From assembly GCA_002914845.1 (NCBI GenBank), contig JXTC01000024.1:294923-358922 (forward strand): DNA of 64,000 bases, in the 5' to 3' direction. Positions 1 through 13,501 of this stretch are shown piece after piece. The position numbers and the translations under genes were made by a program. Numbering within the stretch: position 1 is the first letter of the stretch; each line of letters begins with the position of its first letter. Below the pieces are notes generated by a model that saw nothing but the letters and a program-made list of their open reading frames with translations, searched no databases and was not told where the DNA came from. The stretch is from Trema orientale. Lineage: Eukaryota; Streptophyta; Magnoliopsida; Rosales; Cannabaceae.

Positions 1-104
1 CTTTCAGTTAGGCTTTCTTTGTTCTACTTTTGTGGTATAATTGCATTTGCTTCCTCCACTTTTCCCATTGTCTTCTGTTGGTTGATTGTAAAAATTGCTC
101 TCAG

Positions 105-1779
105 GTAATGCGATCTAACCATGGCCATGAATATACTATTAAGGAGCTAAATCCTGTGCAGTGGACATTCAGTGATAGCCCCAAGGTGAGATCTTTCTTT
201 GTACTTTTGTTGTTGAGTTCTTTCTTTTATGTGCAGAATATATGTGGGGTTTTATAATTACATTTGGTAACAAATTAATCTAATAAGCATGAAAGATCTA
301 CAATTGTACGTATTTCCTAGCTTGCTTTTGTTAGAAAGGATTTGAGTAACAACATTTGAGATGCTAAAGTCTAACACCTAATAGACTGTCATGGAAATTG
401 TGATCAAAATTTCGAATATAAATGAAGCCGTAGCAAGATGATTTACCAAATGTACAATGGAGCGGTAAATCGACAATGGAGTGAGCTTACTTTGATACAT
501 TTTGACCATTAAGATCAAGCCTTGTAGACAAGTCTTATCATCTGTTCACGTGACATCACCCAATCCTTCTCTGCAGGAGTATTATTGGTACTCTTTTTGT
601 GGTTTTAACATGTAAAATCATCTGACATCAAATTAAATTAAATAAAACTTTACTTATATTTCTGGTGCTGCTAGAGGACAAATAATGGGTACAGTATTAG
701 CACATGTAGAAGTGTGAGGTCAAATTTATGGACACTGTATTATAAGTAAAGAATACAGGAATTCCCAGGCTTAAACTGAGTAAAGATTGGAATTTCAATA
801 GGGAAAGAATTCATTTTAGAGATATGAGCTGCTGAATTTTCTGATACCAGATCTGTCACAGATTCTTGCTTTTTCTATTTCTCAGAGATTCTTGTCTTCC
901 TATTTTGCACAGATTCTCGTACCCGTTGCTAATGGCACAGAGGAAATGGAAGCTGTTATCATCATTGATATTTTACGACGAGCAAAAGCAAATGTAGTGG
1001 TGGCATCTGTTGAGGATAAACTACAAATTCTGGCTTCTCGCAAAGTCAAACTTGAGGCAGATCTGCTTCTTGATGAAGCTGCCAAACTCTCGTATGACCT
1101 GATAGTTTTGCCGGTAAGCTGTTTGTTCACCCCTTGATTAAGTCGTCATCCATCAACGAGCATTACTGATGTTCTTCATATTTGCAGGGTGGACTTGGTG
1201 GCGCCGAAGCTTTTGCAAAATCAGAAAAGCTGGTAAATTTGTTAAAGCAGCAAAGGGAATCAAATAGACCTTACGGAGCTATATGTGCATCACCAGCTCT
1301 CGTCCTCGAGCCCCATGGCTTGCTCAAGGTATGGCTCTCATACGGTCATACCATATTTTTGTTGTGTTTTTTGTCCTTTTAGTCCATGAAAGGACGAGTT
1401 GCCTGAGTCTAAGAAATATCTATCTTGTGCAAGTCCAGATAACCCTTTATAAATTACTGAACTACTTGCCACGAGTATATTTTTCAAACAGAAATTTGTG
1501 ATTGCGTCTCCATTCTCATGTTTCGGACATTTTCTGCATCTTTGTTGAGAAGCATGGTTTTCTTATATTCAGGGGAAGAAAGCCACGGCTTTTCCTGCCT
1601 TGACCAACAAGCTGTCAGATCAGAGTGAAGCTGAAAACAGGGTGGTGGTCGATGGCAACCTCATCACGAGCAGAGGTCCAGGAACTTCCATAGAATTTTC
1701 TCTCGGAATTGTGGAGAAGTTCTTTGGGCGCCAGAAAGCGTTAGAGCTTGCCAAAACGATGGTTTTTGTAAGCCCCTAG
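105..1779 (+). CDS. DJ1B: DJ-1/PfpI family protein, C-terminal domain (5' end outside window)
   Basis: Exons read at 105-185, 913-1113, 1188-1328 and 1573-1779 join in frame across GT-AG introns and encode the last 209 residues, ending at TAG 1777-1779. The first exon encodes the linker that joins two DJ-1 domains in plant proteins (VMRSNHGHEYTIKEL). The rest is one complete DJ-1/PfpI domain: ILVPVANGTEEMEAV carries the conserved Glu, LPGGLGGAEAF follows, and GAICASPALVL holds the nucleophile-type Cys at the elbow. Plant DJ-1 homologues have two tandem domains; the first must lie left of the window. Family roles are redox protection and glyoxalase or deglycase-type activity. The sequence resembles Arabidopsis DJ1B more than DJ1A as I recall them, because the second-domain Cys is present. 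Subgroup is inferred; family is near certain. Confidence 0.92.
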
Positions 1780-4215
1780 ACCCCATAGCTGGAATGTATC
1801 TCCGCTGTAGGACATGCTATTTACAAGTTGGATTCATGTTTGAGTATGAATCCACTTGGCGGATATGGTGATGTGTATAAAAATAAAGAGTTGTTTTCAA
1901 TACTACTGAGCCAGCTACCACCGTGTCATAATGTCATTTTATAATTTTGGCTAGGCATAATATCACGAAATAGTAATAGACATTGAGAATGCATTTAGAT
2001 GGTTCGAATGTTGGTTTTCTCTTTATGGAAAGTTCAACTGTTCCAAGTCCGGAGGACTTTTGGGGAACTTCCAAGTAATGCTCACAAGTCACAAATCAGT
2101 GCTCTCTCTCTCTCTCTCTCTCTCGGTCTCTCGTATAAAAAAACTCACCATGACTAAAATGAACTACTGTAGGATGTAAAATCAAATTTAGTTCACGAGG
2201 TAAATATATGTACCATTCAGTCAATTATCATCATGATAGAGGCTTAAAGTCAAAATAGCACCCTTTTTTATGCTCTTATAGATACCACTTTATGCTTAAA
2301 ATTATGGCGTAAAATGATGTAATTAACCTTGTGACACTTTCAAATATTTATAAAGTTGAAAGATAATATATCAACTTTTGGCAGGGAATTTAGCCAGCAA
2401 ATAAAGCTAACAAGAGAAGTGATACCATGACAAATCTGTTGTAGCAAAGTAACAATTGACATTTGGTATGTTAAAATCTTCTAGATCTGAATTTTGGAAG
2501 TACTAAATTTTAAAGAAAACTTCAAAAATTTGTATATATTTAAAATTTAGAATTTTTAAGCCTAGAATCAAATGGGACAACATAGTCATAAATCTAGATA
2601 TATGGGAACAAATGCATTTACACAGCCTTTCAGAAAATGATTATTGAAGTAGAAAACAGATAAAAGAAAATTCCGAGGGAATATGATCTTCCTTTCATGT
2701 TGTGTGGAATCTGGTTAGATAAGAAGCTGTCACAATCCGAGGCAACGGTCAGAGTGACAGAATATGTATTTCATAAAAAGAAATACTAATGTTTAGTTTC
2801 AAAAATAATTTAAAAATTGGAAAATTTACAAATGTTCATAATGGCCTCTAGATAATGTTCAAGTAAAAGTAATCACACAGTTAATGCATCACCCTTTGAA
2901 CGTAGATTAAAATAAAAATAGTTTTCAAAATTTTGCATCGAAACATCCATCACCCATTAAGCGGACATAATTTGTACAGACTATGTCTAATCTTGAAATA
3001 AAACTAACATAACCATGATGATTTAATAAACTTATTCTCGAATCAATTTTTATATGGTTTATTTAATTTTTTTAAATGACATCTTGATAAATTAACTGCT
3101 CTAAATTGGTGCAAATGTATAAATTTGTAACAGATTTTAAATCTAGATGTCAATGTTGATAATATCGAAAATAGAAGGTACAAATTAAACAAAATATCAA
3201 AATACAAAATATAAAAGTAATTTTATCCCTTATTTTATAGACATAGTTTTCTTAAATGTAAAGTGTAAGGGGACCCCTAAAAAAAAAAAAAGTGTAAAGG
3301 GAGAAACTATCATTAACTTTGACAAGATGCACGGCTACACGGGTGAACTTATCACTTATTAGTCTAGTCTTTAGAAAACTTAATCACTATTATTACAAGG
3401 TAGATTATTTGTTAAAACTATTATTGTTATACAGATTAAAGTTTTCTAAAGTTTAATTAGAGAGCATTTCCATCGAAATTCCTTTTGCTCCTGTAAGGCT
3501 CTCCCACCACCAAATTCAATTCTATGGTACAGAGCAATACATGTTCTTTGACGATATAAGTTCTCTCAAATCTGAATGTTGCAATATTTAAAGAAAAACT
3601 TAAACAATAATAATAAACGAAACTCACACAGATCTACATTGTGGTAAGAAAAAATATGCATAAAAATAAATACATCCAGACAAATGAAAAGATCATTAAA
3701 TCAAATATATAGATTATTATCCAGTAGGCATTTTTTTCAGTCGTTAGATTATTATCTAACAACTACTATAATTTGAGTAATTAAAAAATAATAATAATAA
3801 ATGTATATTATTTAATGTTCTTTCTTTCTTTATCTTTTATATGAAAAGACGTGTATGATAAATTTTAATTGAACAAAACAATACCTATAAATAAAATAAG
3901 TAAACAAAAAAAATAATTGGAGTGGTGACTTATATATATATATTATATTAGTATTAATAATGTTAGTAGTTATTATGCAAGAATATCAATTTGCCAAATC
4001 CTGTGTGAAATATGAATCTGAGTTGGTCTGGTTTCATTGAAATTATGATGCATTTTAGTCTCACATTGTCTTATTCACACTAGTACTTAGATTTAATATT
4101 TAAACGATATTAACTTATGCCACATATTTTCTCAATATTTTTCATTAACAATTGATCCATGAGCATCAGATTCTGCCATTATGGTAATTTAAAACACATA
4201 AAATGATCACTATTA
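1780..4215. other. Intergenic, DJ-1 3' flank
   Basis: No gene is visible in this AT-rich stretch. A (CT)n microsatellite lies at 2102-2124 and a transposon fragment at about 3003-3240 (listed separately). The first few hundred bases should hold the DJ-1 3' UTR; an AATAAA-like stretch (aaaaataaag) occurs near 1880. Confidence 0.6.
3003..3240. repeat. Dispersed repeat fragment related to 56790-57000
   Basis: The stretch from gatttaataaacttattct through a poly-T run to taaattaactgctct, then taaatttgtaaca and a tail resembling caaaatacaaaatataaaa, matches in order the right half of the element nested at about 56625-57000. Only one half is present here, so this is probably a truncated MITE copy. 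Confidence 0.5.
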
Positions 4216-4224
4216 CCTTATTGG

Positions 4225-5186
4225 GGAACTTCTATAATACGCACCCCTTTTTTGGGAGTATTGATATTCTCTTTAATGAGAGTCACTAGATATTGATCTA
4301 ATGGACAGATTTGGATATGAGCAATGTTAATATTTTGGAGCATCACACAGCTGATTATAAACCTTTAGAAGGACACAATTGTTGTTAGGTAACAACATTT
4401 GATATAACCCCACGTGATTGCCATTGATTGTCCTTGAACTCAAACGTCCATGAGGGTGTCGAATTCAAATGCATAGCCTTCGAAAGCGAAAAAATTTGAA
4501 TACCCCAAAACTCAAATATTACTCGTTAAAACTCTGAAATTGAGGCAAAAAAGAACAGAAATAGTTAAATTTGAACATGTGAAATCCCGTGTTTATAGAT
4601 AACAGAAAATTAAGAGCAATAAAAAAGAGAAATAACAAATTCTGAACTCAGAGCTGGGTTCTGATTTACCAGAATCTCACGGCTTGGTGTAGAGCACCTT
4701 GTCGGAGCCTGAGTTGGGGCGGAGAGGTCCTGGGTAAGCCGGACGCTGCCATGTTCAAGTGGGCATCGCTTAAAAGCTTCAGGCTGCTCAGAGTCAAGGT
4801 CCTGAAGTCGAATTCAGTGGTGACACCATCAATGGCGGAACAGAGTATACAACAGAAGAAGAAGAAGAAGAAAAAGGCTATCCACTTATTTTATTCCATC
4901 TCCTCTGGAAGTTGAAAAAGGAATAAAAGACCCGACTCTTGTAATCCAATCCAAATCAGACAAACCCCAAGTACATGCGTATGGGTGTTTGAAACCAAAA
5001 TCTAATATTCAAGAAAACACAAAACAGTTATTATTAAATCCTTCCTCTAACACACAATGAATGTCTGTTACTTTAGCCACAGTATATCCTCTCTATTGTG
5101 GGTCTAATTTTCAATAAGAGCCAATCAAAACACAAGAATTAGAGAGTATCCATATTCCCAAAAGGGGAGTATTGTAGAAGTCGCCA
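4225..5186. mobile_element. Pack-MULE-like element carrying a gene fragment
   Basis: The left end (ggaacttctataatac, then cacccc, tttttgggagtattgatattctc) and the reverse complement of the right end (tggcgacttctacaatac, then tcccc, ttttgggaatatggatactc) form an imperfect terminal inverted repeat of about 50 bp. The flanks ccttattgg (4216-4224) and tcttattgg (5187-5195) look like a 9-bp target-site duplication with one mismatch, the size typical of Mutator-like elements. No transposase is visible. The interior holds a fragment of a lectin receptor kinase gene, which is the definition of a Pack-MULE. The TIR is imperfect and was aligned by eye. Confidence 0.6.
4668..4835 (-). pseudogene. L-type lectin-domain receptor kinase fragment, frameshifted
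   Basis: On the minus strand a hydrophobic run rich in Phe and Cys leads into EFDFRTLTLSSLKLLSDAHLN. This is the start of a legume-lectin ectodomain of the LecRK class VIII type (usual form FDFGTL-L-SLKLLGDAHL). Homology continues only by changing frame: SVRLTQDLSAP in a second frame, SGSDKVLYTKP in a third, then VRFW. Three single-base deletions explain this. Only about 55 codons of a roughly 650-700 residue receptor are present and no kinase domain follows. The fragment lies wholly inside the Pack-MULE-like element, so capture is the likely origin. It is not expected to make a functional receptor. Confidence 0.65.
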
Positions 5187-5298
5187 TCTTATTGGAGTAA
5201 TCTTCCTTTTCAATTCAATTTATTATTGTAAAAAGATGTTTTTTTTTTATAATAGCTGATTCACTTGACAATAACAGTAACAATATATTTATGTTATA

Positions 5299-6047
5299 CT
5301 GATGGTAGTTTCCCCAAACCAATCAGAGAACGACACATATGCCAGGTCAGAAACGACATGTCGTATTAGCATGCTTAGAATGATACCAAAAACTCTACAA
5401 ATTGGCTAGGCCTAACGGAACAAAACATCTGGGGCTAGCTTCCTCCTGTAAATCACGAGAGGGAACCAAGCAAGAGTTTGGAAAAAGGGCCTGGCCGCAG
5501 TACTGAGGTAAATCTCCTTAATGAGAAAACTAATCCCTAGTCGGATGTTACAAGCCGACTAGGTGGGTATCCGAGACCAACAAAGGACTCAAAAACAACC
5601 GACCACTAAGCAACAACATTGGTCTGACTAGAAAACAAAACAAGGACGGCCCGAGCTACGAAGAGACCGACACCTAGCTCTATCACGTGCGCCCATCTAT
5701 ACAAGCAGGTAAGTGGGATTCTCTTCTAACTTTTCAAAGACACGTGAATTAATATCAACCCTAATTTTTGGAAAACTACAAAGAAATTATAAATAGGCTC
5801 ATAATCACCTGAAAAAAGTAAACTGCTACAAATCTCCAAAACTCTATTTGTCCTTTTGGCCTTTTCTTCTCTTATCGTTCATTTACTACTGGTTTACTAT
5901 TCCATTGAATACTTTATTGAATGCATCACTAATAACCTTTTTGCTGAGGAGAATTGGCAGGTACCACTCCGGTACCGCTCTTCATTAGCTGGTGAAGAGT
6001 CTATCTATAACCTTTTTGAAGGTTGTACGGGCTATACCTACATCAAA
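5299..6047 (+). mobile_element. Possible solo LTR
   Basis: A block of different composition begins TGATGGTAG and ends CTACATCA, giving TG...CA ends with a short inverted repeat as in LTRs. It contains a TATA-like attataaatagg near 5787-5800, about two thirds of the way along, as expected for an LTR promoter. I found no convincing target-site duplication (tatac against aatct) and no second copy, so the boundaries are tentative. Confidence 0.35.
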
Positions 6048-8631
6048 TCTGGGTTCCACACCAACATATTTTGTTTTAAAAAAATTAGAAAAAGTAAAAT
6101 TTGCATCCACATTTTTGCTTTGCGTAATGTAAAAAATTTGACTTTTTCAAAGAAAGAATAATGAATCAATTAAGCATGACGAGTTCGGTGAGACTAAACG
6201 AGTATCGGGTCCCACGGGAGTTTTTTGACTTTAGCAAATCCGCACTAGAATTTGGTTTGGTTTTTGTTGGTAACATGTTAACAATGGTAAAATACGTAAC
6301 GTCAGTTTGAATTGCCATACAAGCTGCATTGTAAAACGCACACGACCTTTTCTCCAAGGATGGTGACATGGTGTTAAAAAAAATATCACCGCAAATTTTA
6401 AATATCAAGAACAAAAACCAAAAACCATAACAAAAAAAAAAAAAAGAGCAAATGAATAAAAAGAACAAAGAAAAAGTTATTTTACACATACAACGTGAAA
6501 TCAATGAATTATTGAATATTACGTATAGGATAACTATATGACAATTCAATAACATGCATTATCGATTTGTATATAATGTCTTATTTCGTTGTGAATGATT
6601 TACAAGCTAAATTAATAAACATCCTATAAAAATCAAATCAAACATTTGAGAAATGAACATGTATGGATAACAGATTTGTGGTGACAATACGCATGATTAC
6701 ATTACCGGTTGAGTAGGGAGGTTCTTATGTTAAAAGAATAGTTCGATTTCCAAGTCAAACCTTATGACGTTGACCGATGAAGCAGATTATGACGTCCCAA
6801 AGATCTAAAGCCCTCCCCACACTCTACTTCAAATACTAAATAATTTAACTTATTTATTGCTAATACAGGACACAACAGGAAATGCATGCAACTACACCAT
6901 ATATGACATGATGTGAAAAGACCGGAGAATTTTGAATTTTCTAAGAGCTTGACCAGAACCAACTGCCAGCAATGCCAATGGCAATGCCTCCTCTCTTGGT
7001 TTGGAAGGACATTTTTGATATTTCCTTTTTTTTTTTTTTCCTTTCTTTTCTGGGACTCCATTGTACCATACGAGGACCATTTATTCACGTCTTTAACAAC
7101 TGAACAGAAGAGAAGACTCTTCTGTCAGCTTATCGTTCTGGAAACGTTTTCTGCTTCAATTACATATCCCTCTACAAGTACCCTTTGGTGAGATTCTCTC
7201 TCTCTCTCTTCTTCTTTTTTTTTTTTTAATATGGGAATAATTTGATGAGCGTCTTCCTTAATTTTGACCCCTTTTTATTGTTATTATATTAGCGTAATAG
7301 TGTTCATTTTTTTTTTTTTTGGGTAACTGATAAATATGTAAGAGATTCAAAGTTTATTTATTTATTTATTATTTTTTCCTTTCCTATTTTGGGTGACCTG
7401 AGAAAAAAAAAATTGAAAACAAGGGATCTGTTTCTGGATGCTGACTGCTCAGAACTATAGAATTATTTTGTTTATTTGTTGGTTTTTTTTTTTTTTTCTT
7501 TTAATTGTTTACCAAATTTGAGTTTCGGTTTCTAACTATTTGCATTTTTGGGGATAAAAAGAAGTTGTTTAAGGATACATAATTCTGTATATATATGATA
7601 GAGATATGTGTAATGCTTTCGGAGATTAAGGAGAAGGTTTTATAGATTTTTGTCCTTTTTTTTGGGTTATAGTTTTCACCGTGTTATTGTTTTACTAAGA
7701 TTTTGGTCAATTTACTCATTAGGTTCTTAAGTGATTGAGATGGCTTCAGAAGCTTGTTTATTAGGCCCTAATGAAAAGAATCATTACGAGAAAAATTTTC
7801 GAAAGAAAAAGAAGAGGAAATGTAATATTTGATTAATATTCTCTATAAAAGATCAGTTTATATAAGCAAGTTCTGGAACTTAATTGACCAAGATTTTGTG
7901 TTCTAAGCACTTTATATGGAAGTCTTTTTCAGTCATACTTGTTTTTATTTTTTTTCCCCCCTTCTCTGCTAATGCTTACATATAAAATTACAGAAACATA
8001 GGATTTATAGTGATAAAACCAGAGTATAATCCTGTTAACACAATATCTTTGCCAAATTTGATTTTGTGGTGGAGTGGAAACCTTTACTCGAATCTCCCTT
8101 TTCATGAAGGGTGACTTATATTCCTCTTATTTCCTGCCGTTACCCAAAGTTCGGAAACTGGTGTAAACAACCTTTTTACTATGCTAAATAAAGATGTTAC
8201 TTGATTTGGTATCTGATAACCTCTAATTCTTGTGAAGGTAATTTCTTCTAGGTATCAGTTATTAAGCCAATAAGACACATTACTGAAATTCAGTCGATTT
8301 TCAGGATGATCTGTGATTTGTAGTGCATTGTACTCTTTAGGCATTGTAATAAGATATATCACATAGTGTCATGGCATGTGTTGGTGTCATGACATGTGTT
8401 GTATCTCATTTTTCATTTTCCAAGTAAACATCTGATTTAGAGACCACATGAGATTACGTAGACATGACTTAACTGGAGTTTTTAGAGGCTGTTCATCCCT
8501 TTCTCTCATATTTCCGAAAGGAACAAACAGTTGGGGAAGAATTACGTGATGGCATGTTTATGTTTAGTGGTTTACTTTGACAGGAGAAGATTTGACCGAT
8601 TTCTGGTTCCATTCAATAGAAGGTACTAGTG
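6048..8631. promoter_or_regulatory. Upstream region and probable 5' UTR intron of the CRPK1-like kinase
   Basis: No separate gene is seen. A plausible non-coding first exon ends at 7187 (ctttg before gtgaga). Its intron opens with a CT run, continues T-rich and ends at tttgacag (8583), 48 bases before the kinase ATG. Upstream, 6755-6800 has a TTGAC core and two tgacgt motifs. The transcription start was not determined. Confidence 0.4.
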
Positions 8632-11600
8632 ATGACTTGTTTCTCTTTCTTCTTTAGAACAAAGGGAGACTCCACAGTTAGGCGAACTGTTGAAATTGGC
8701 GAAGGTACACAGCTGAAAGTCTTTATCTTGTTGTGTATTCTAGAAATTAAGAGTTATCTGTCAACAAAGGCCCCGCACATTTCCAATGTAAATATTTTAG
8801 AAATAATTCTTTTCATCTTTTCCCTCTATTTATATAGCTGCTTTTTTTTTTTTTCCCTTTGCATTCTGAGAACTCAAGGACTCTCACCTATATGGCTATA
8901 TCAAAGGACATGCAAAATGGACTCGTACAATTGTTTTGGACATTTATTGCTTTCTGTCTTAGAAGCTAGAGCTTGTTGTCTTAGGGCATGGTCTTCAATT
9001 ATGACTTCTTCTTCTTCTTCTTCTTCTTCAAATGTAGGACTGTCTATGTTAACAACTTCTTGATAGAACGAATTTTGAAGGGGATCTACTTTATGTCTTT
9101 ATCTAAATTCAGAATGCCTCCAATTTCAATGTGGTGGATTTTTGTTTTGGTGTACATTGTTCAGCAAACATCCCCTTGAATTGGGTTTTAGCTTATAAGA
9201 ATCCCTTTTTCCTCTAAAGCCTTAGATTAAGTAACTATATTCTGTACTAACTTAAGGCTCATACGTACAGTACTTTCGGTCCTTCAGAATGTTAGACTAT
9301 ACAGTTACAAGGAATTGCGAATTGCAACCGAAAATTTCAGTCCCGCAAATAAAATTGGTCAAGGAGGTTTTGGTTCTGTCTACAAGGTAAAACGGGTAAT
9401 ATTATGTAGTCACAATGTCAATATGTTGCCACCACACTTGATTATCCAAAAACTATTTTCGGAATCCTTGTTTTGCATCTTCTCCCATGATTGACTTCCC
9501 TTTCTTTCTCAAAATATTTGTGATTAAACAGGCAAGATTAAAGGATGGGACTGTGGCAGCTATAAAGGTATTGTCAGCCGAATCAAGTCAAGGCGTTAAA
9601 GAATTTTTGACGGAAATCAATGTAATTGCAAATATAGTGCATGATAACCTGGTTAACCTACATGGCTGCTGTGTTGAGGAAAATCATAGGATTTTGGTCT
9701 ATGGCTATCTCGAGAATAACAGCCTTGCACAAACACTTCTTGGTAATTTATTGTCTATTCTTGTTTGATTCTATTACTGTTAAGGTAATAACTTAATTCC
9801 TCTGTATTTTCAGGTGGAGGCCATAGTAGCATCCAATTTGATTGGCATACGCGTCGTAGAATTTGCATTGATGTGGCACGAGGACTGACTTTCCTACATG
9901 AGGAGGTCCAGCCACATATCATTCACAGAGACATCAAAGCAAGCAATGTCCTCCTTGATAAAAATCTTACGGCAAAAATTTCGGACTTTGGTCTTGCAAA
10001 AGTTATTCCAGCCAATCTGACCCATATTAGTACTCGTGTTGCTGGAACAGCGTAAGTTTGCAGATTTCAGTTTTACTTCAACTATATATCGAATTTTAAG
10101 TGGAGACTCAATCTTGGTGAATGGATTATTGATTTTCTGCTCCTTTAGAACATTGTAAAGACATAATTTGAACAAAATGGATGAAATGATACCAATACAA
10201 TAGTCTATCACAGTGGGTAAAGTTTGGACTACACCATGTGTTGCTTTATGTTTCAAGCAAGAGTTGAGAGTTAGAGCAGCCTGCTGATGTTATCACAATC
10301 AGGGTCTCCTGTGTTTGTAGTTTGGCTGGATTACCTCAACTATAATCGTTGATCTATGTGCAAAATGCTACGAGACTTCATTTCTGCACAAGCTATTTTT
10401 CACTAATTATTTAAGCAGTTTTCGAGATGGTTAATCTTGGCTTGTTTGGAATGTGTAGTTATTACCGTGATCTGATAAAATTAAATGTATTTTAGCATCT
10501 AATCGCTTTTCTGAAAATAACATGCTTTGTCTCTAAACTTTTCATCTTACTTTTGTTACAAATTACTTAGCAATGTAATTGATTTGTATGAGTATTTTAT
10601 TTTGATTCATGTAGAGGTTACTTGGCACCGGAATATGCGATACGAGGTCAGGTGACAAGGAAGGCAGACATATACAGTTTTGGTGTTTTGCTATTGGAAG
10701 TTGTTAGTGGGAGGTGCAACACAAACAGACGGTTACCAGCAACAGAACAGTATCTTCTGGAAAGGGTATGGATCTTTCTGATTCTTTATGTATCATATTG
10801 AAATTTTGTTTGCTTCCATTGCCAAGTCAAATTCTTAGGAGGAAATAGTTTTACCTTGTTTAATGTGTTATACCGAAACAAAAGGATCTTGAACATTCGT
10901 GGGAGTAACAATCCCATTTGTCATGAAATTGACCTATTAAATTTCATGAGGGTCAATGTTAAATTCGGTATTGCATGCCATGAAATCGACCTATTAAATT
11001 GCGTGATTGTCAATGCTAAATTTGGTGTTGCATGCCAACTTTATTTTTTTTTATGTATATCATTTTTCTTTTTAATCTGGAAGACTTCCATACTGCTATT
11101 TTTAGATGGCTTCTCATTTAGCTGTCCCCAATACTCTAATCTGTGTGCTCTCTACAATCAATAACCCTGAACTTTCAGGGCTTGCTTGGTACTAGTTTTT
11201 ATTTTTTCTTTTTAAAGGTGAAATGAAGGATGAAGATCTTCTCAAAGTGCTACTTAAGAAAATTTCAACCAAATTTAAAAAGACAAGAATGTAACGAAGT
11301 AAGCAATTGATTTGTTTTCGTTTGTTTCTCTATGTTGGTTTTGACCTTGTTTTCAGATTCTGAGGGGTTACAATTCCCTTTCTATTGCTTTCAGTTTTGA
11401 AACTCCCATGGTCTCCTCCACTTCTTTTAATGATTGAGTTCATCTCATGTGTGTGTGCACTTAAACCTGTTGAAATCTTCCGCTTAGATTAGGCTAAATA
11501 CTTGTTGATAAAATTTGAAGTGGCCGGGTTTTATTTCCCTATCATCTAACAAGTGAAATTTGAATATTTCTGTGCCCCTGATTCTGTGTTGTTTCCTTTG

Positions 11601-12329
11601 TTGCGATTCAACTCAAATTCGTCAGTGCTTTTTAACCCTTGGCATTTAAAGTACCTACATGAGTAGATTGTTTGACTTAGGTATTAGTCAATATTCAAAG
11701 AAACACTGTGAGCGTTACTCATGACTGAAATTGTATTCCAGAAGATAAAAGTTGCAACTGCTGAATTGGCTTATGGGATCGATGATTATTTATTTCCTTT
11801 GAGTGACAAAGTTATTACTTGTCAAGGGAATATTGTTTTTATCTATGGCCACTGTCCTATTTTCAGAATTCTAATTTCTAAGGGGTACGGACTTTTAATT
11901 AAGTAGGCTGTTGGAAGAAAAAAAATATCAAGACAGAATCTCGTCTTGCAGGCATGGAGTCTGTATGAGAGGGGTGAGCTCGTGGAGTTGGTAGATTCAT
12001 CATTAAACAACGATCTTGATCTCGAGGAGGCTTGTAAATTTCTGAAGGTTGCTCTTCTCTGCACTCAAGACATGCCAAAGCTCCGCCCAGCGATGTCCAT
12101 TGTCGTTGAAATGCTAACCGGGCAACTAGAATTGAATGACAAGGCAATATCAAAACCAGGATTGCTGTCTGAGTTCATGGATATCAAAGGTGGAAGAGGT
12201 GAAAAGGATAAGGTCAACACGAAAGACACGTCTGACTTGGTGTCTGCAAACTCAGCGAAAACGTCTTCATCAGGAATGACCTCAATTGCTACCATGACCT
12301 TTAATTCTATATTTGACCGAAGTAATTAG
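8632..12329 (+). CDS. CRPK1: CRPK1-like receptor-like cytoplasmic Ser/Thr kinase
   Basis: Six exons (8632-8704, 9271-9386, 9532-9742, 9814-10051, 10615-10765, 11952-12329) join in frame to 388 residues. The protein starts MTCFSFFFR, where Cys3 is a possible acylation site, and has no ectodomain or membrane helix. The kinase domain is complete: P-loop GQGGFGSVY, catalytic Lys in [17 protein letters not shown] (an RD kinase), DFG in [16 protein letters not shown] and DIYSFGVLL. The tail after the domain is Ser/Thr-rich. Length and motifs match Arabidopsis cold-responsive protein kinase 1 (about 390 residues), a plasma-membrane kinase reported to phosphorylate 14-3-3 proteins in cold signalling. 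The microexon-like start of exon 2 at 9271 was chosen because it keeps frame and yields [16 protein letters not shown]. Orthology, as opposed to paralogy within this RLCK group, is inferred. Confidence 0.9.
9005..9029. repeat. (CTT)n microsatellite in kinase intron 1
   Basis: Eight consecutive ctt units lie in the first coding intron of the kinase gene. This produces spurious poly-Ser or poly-Phe open frames. Confidence 0.9.
10922..11036 (+). repeat. 57-bp tandem duplication in kinase intron 5
   Basis: Two adjacent copies begin catgaaattgacctattaaa and catgaaatcgacctattaaa, and both end near ttgcatgcc. They sit inside the 1.2-kb last intron and carry no coding signal. Confidence 0.8.
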
Positions 12330-13501
12330 GGTCTAGTAAGTAAAACTGCATACTGGTTCTGTTTGGTCAGCGTTTTAAATGTTTTTTTCGTTTTTCTTCT
12401 ATTAGAAGTGAATGAAGTTTTGCTTTCTAAATTTGATTTAGAGAAAGGGTTCCTGATATTCTAACCAAACAATTCCTTTGTACTTACCTTATTTGGGTCT
12501 ATAAATGCATATATTTTTGCATTGGTTTAGATATTTCATTCCTCAGATTTGTTACAGGAGAGCCTCAATTTTTTCGGAAAACAAAATGGTCTGCAAATAT
12601 TGTAAACACCTTTCTTCCCTTTGAGGTTATGATTCATTGCATATAGCTAGATTTGTTCGCAAATAGCATAAATCTTTGACGGGTTACTTTTCTACTGAGA
12701 GAGGGAGTTTTCTGTTCCAGCAGATTGTAATGTTCCATCTATTACAAATGTACAGCAGTGTAAGACTATCAGTTGCAGTTCGTTCATGAAAATTGTCATT
12801 TTGTAGTGGAAAGCCTATTCCTTACTACCGTTTCTCTATCCTATTCTGATGTATGATTTTAATCATGCTATAGGCATTAGGCACTAGCATCTTTTTCAGA
12901 AACCTGTTATTGTGTTCTCAACTATTATGGAAGATGGGAAGTGGCAAATTTGACCAGTATAAGTTTCAGCAGCAGAAACTATTTGGATATGCATATTTTT
13001 TCTATTTCTATTCAAATTTTGATCGTTTTTAGAGGTTTTGGATGCTAAAACCTACAGGTATCAGACGTGACCTCAAATCTGAAATTTCCCAAGAGCAAAA
13101 AAATAAGGGTTCTCCTGCTGAAGATAATGGTCAGTGGCTGCTTTTAGCCTAGTTGAGCTGCCATGAAGCACCCAGTGGGCCGTTTTTTTTTTGGATTTTT
13201 TTCTATATTATTCAGTGTCCACAGTTATAAAAGTGACAGGTATAAATGAAACATTGATCACTTTGCTGGTCTTTTAAAGTAAGACACTGTTCATTATAGT
13301 CAATTGAGAAATTATTTATATTTTGAATGATGAATCATCATTTGCTTGATCTGATCATCCTGAAGATAGCTTGCAAAACGAATGAACAAAACAAACATGT
13401 ATACAAATATATATATATATATATATGGATCCTCTCAACCAAAAGGAAGAAGTAAGTAGCAGCAGCATATATGTATCCTATGTGTAAAATTTTCTAGCTA
13501 G
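12330..13501. other. Convergent intergenic region
   Basis: This is the shared 3' flank of the kinase (+) and the ABCG gene (-). It holds an (AT)n run at about 13405-13426 and no recognisable gene. Confidence 0.6.

Noticed and set aside
4668..4835. Functional lectin receptor kinase gene
   Set aside because: Only about 55 codons, three frameshifts and no kinase domain.
8988..9179. Small Phe-rich protein at the (CTT)n tract
   Set aside because: The frame exists only because of the microsatellite inside the kinase intron.
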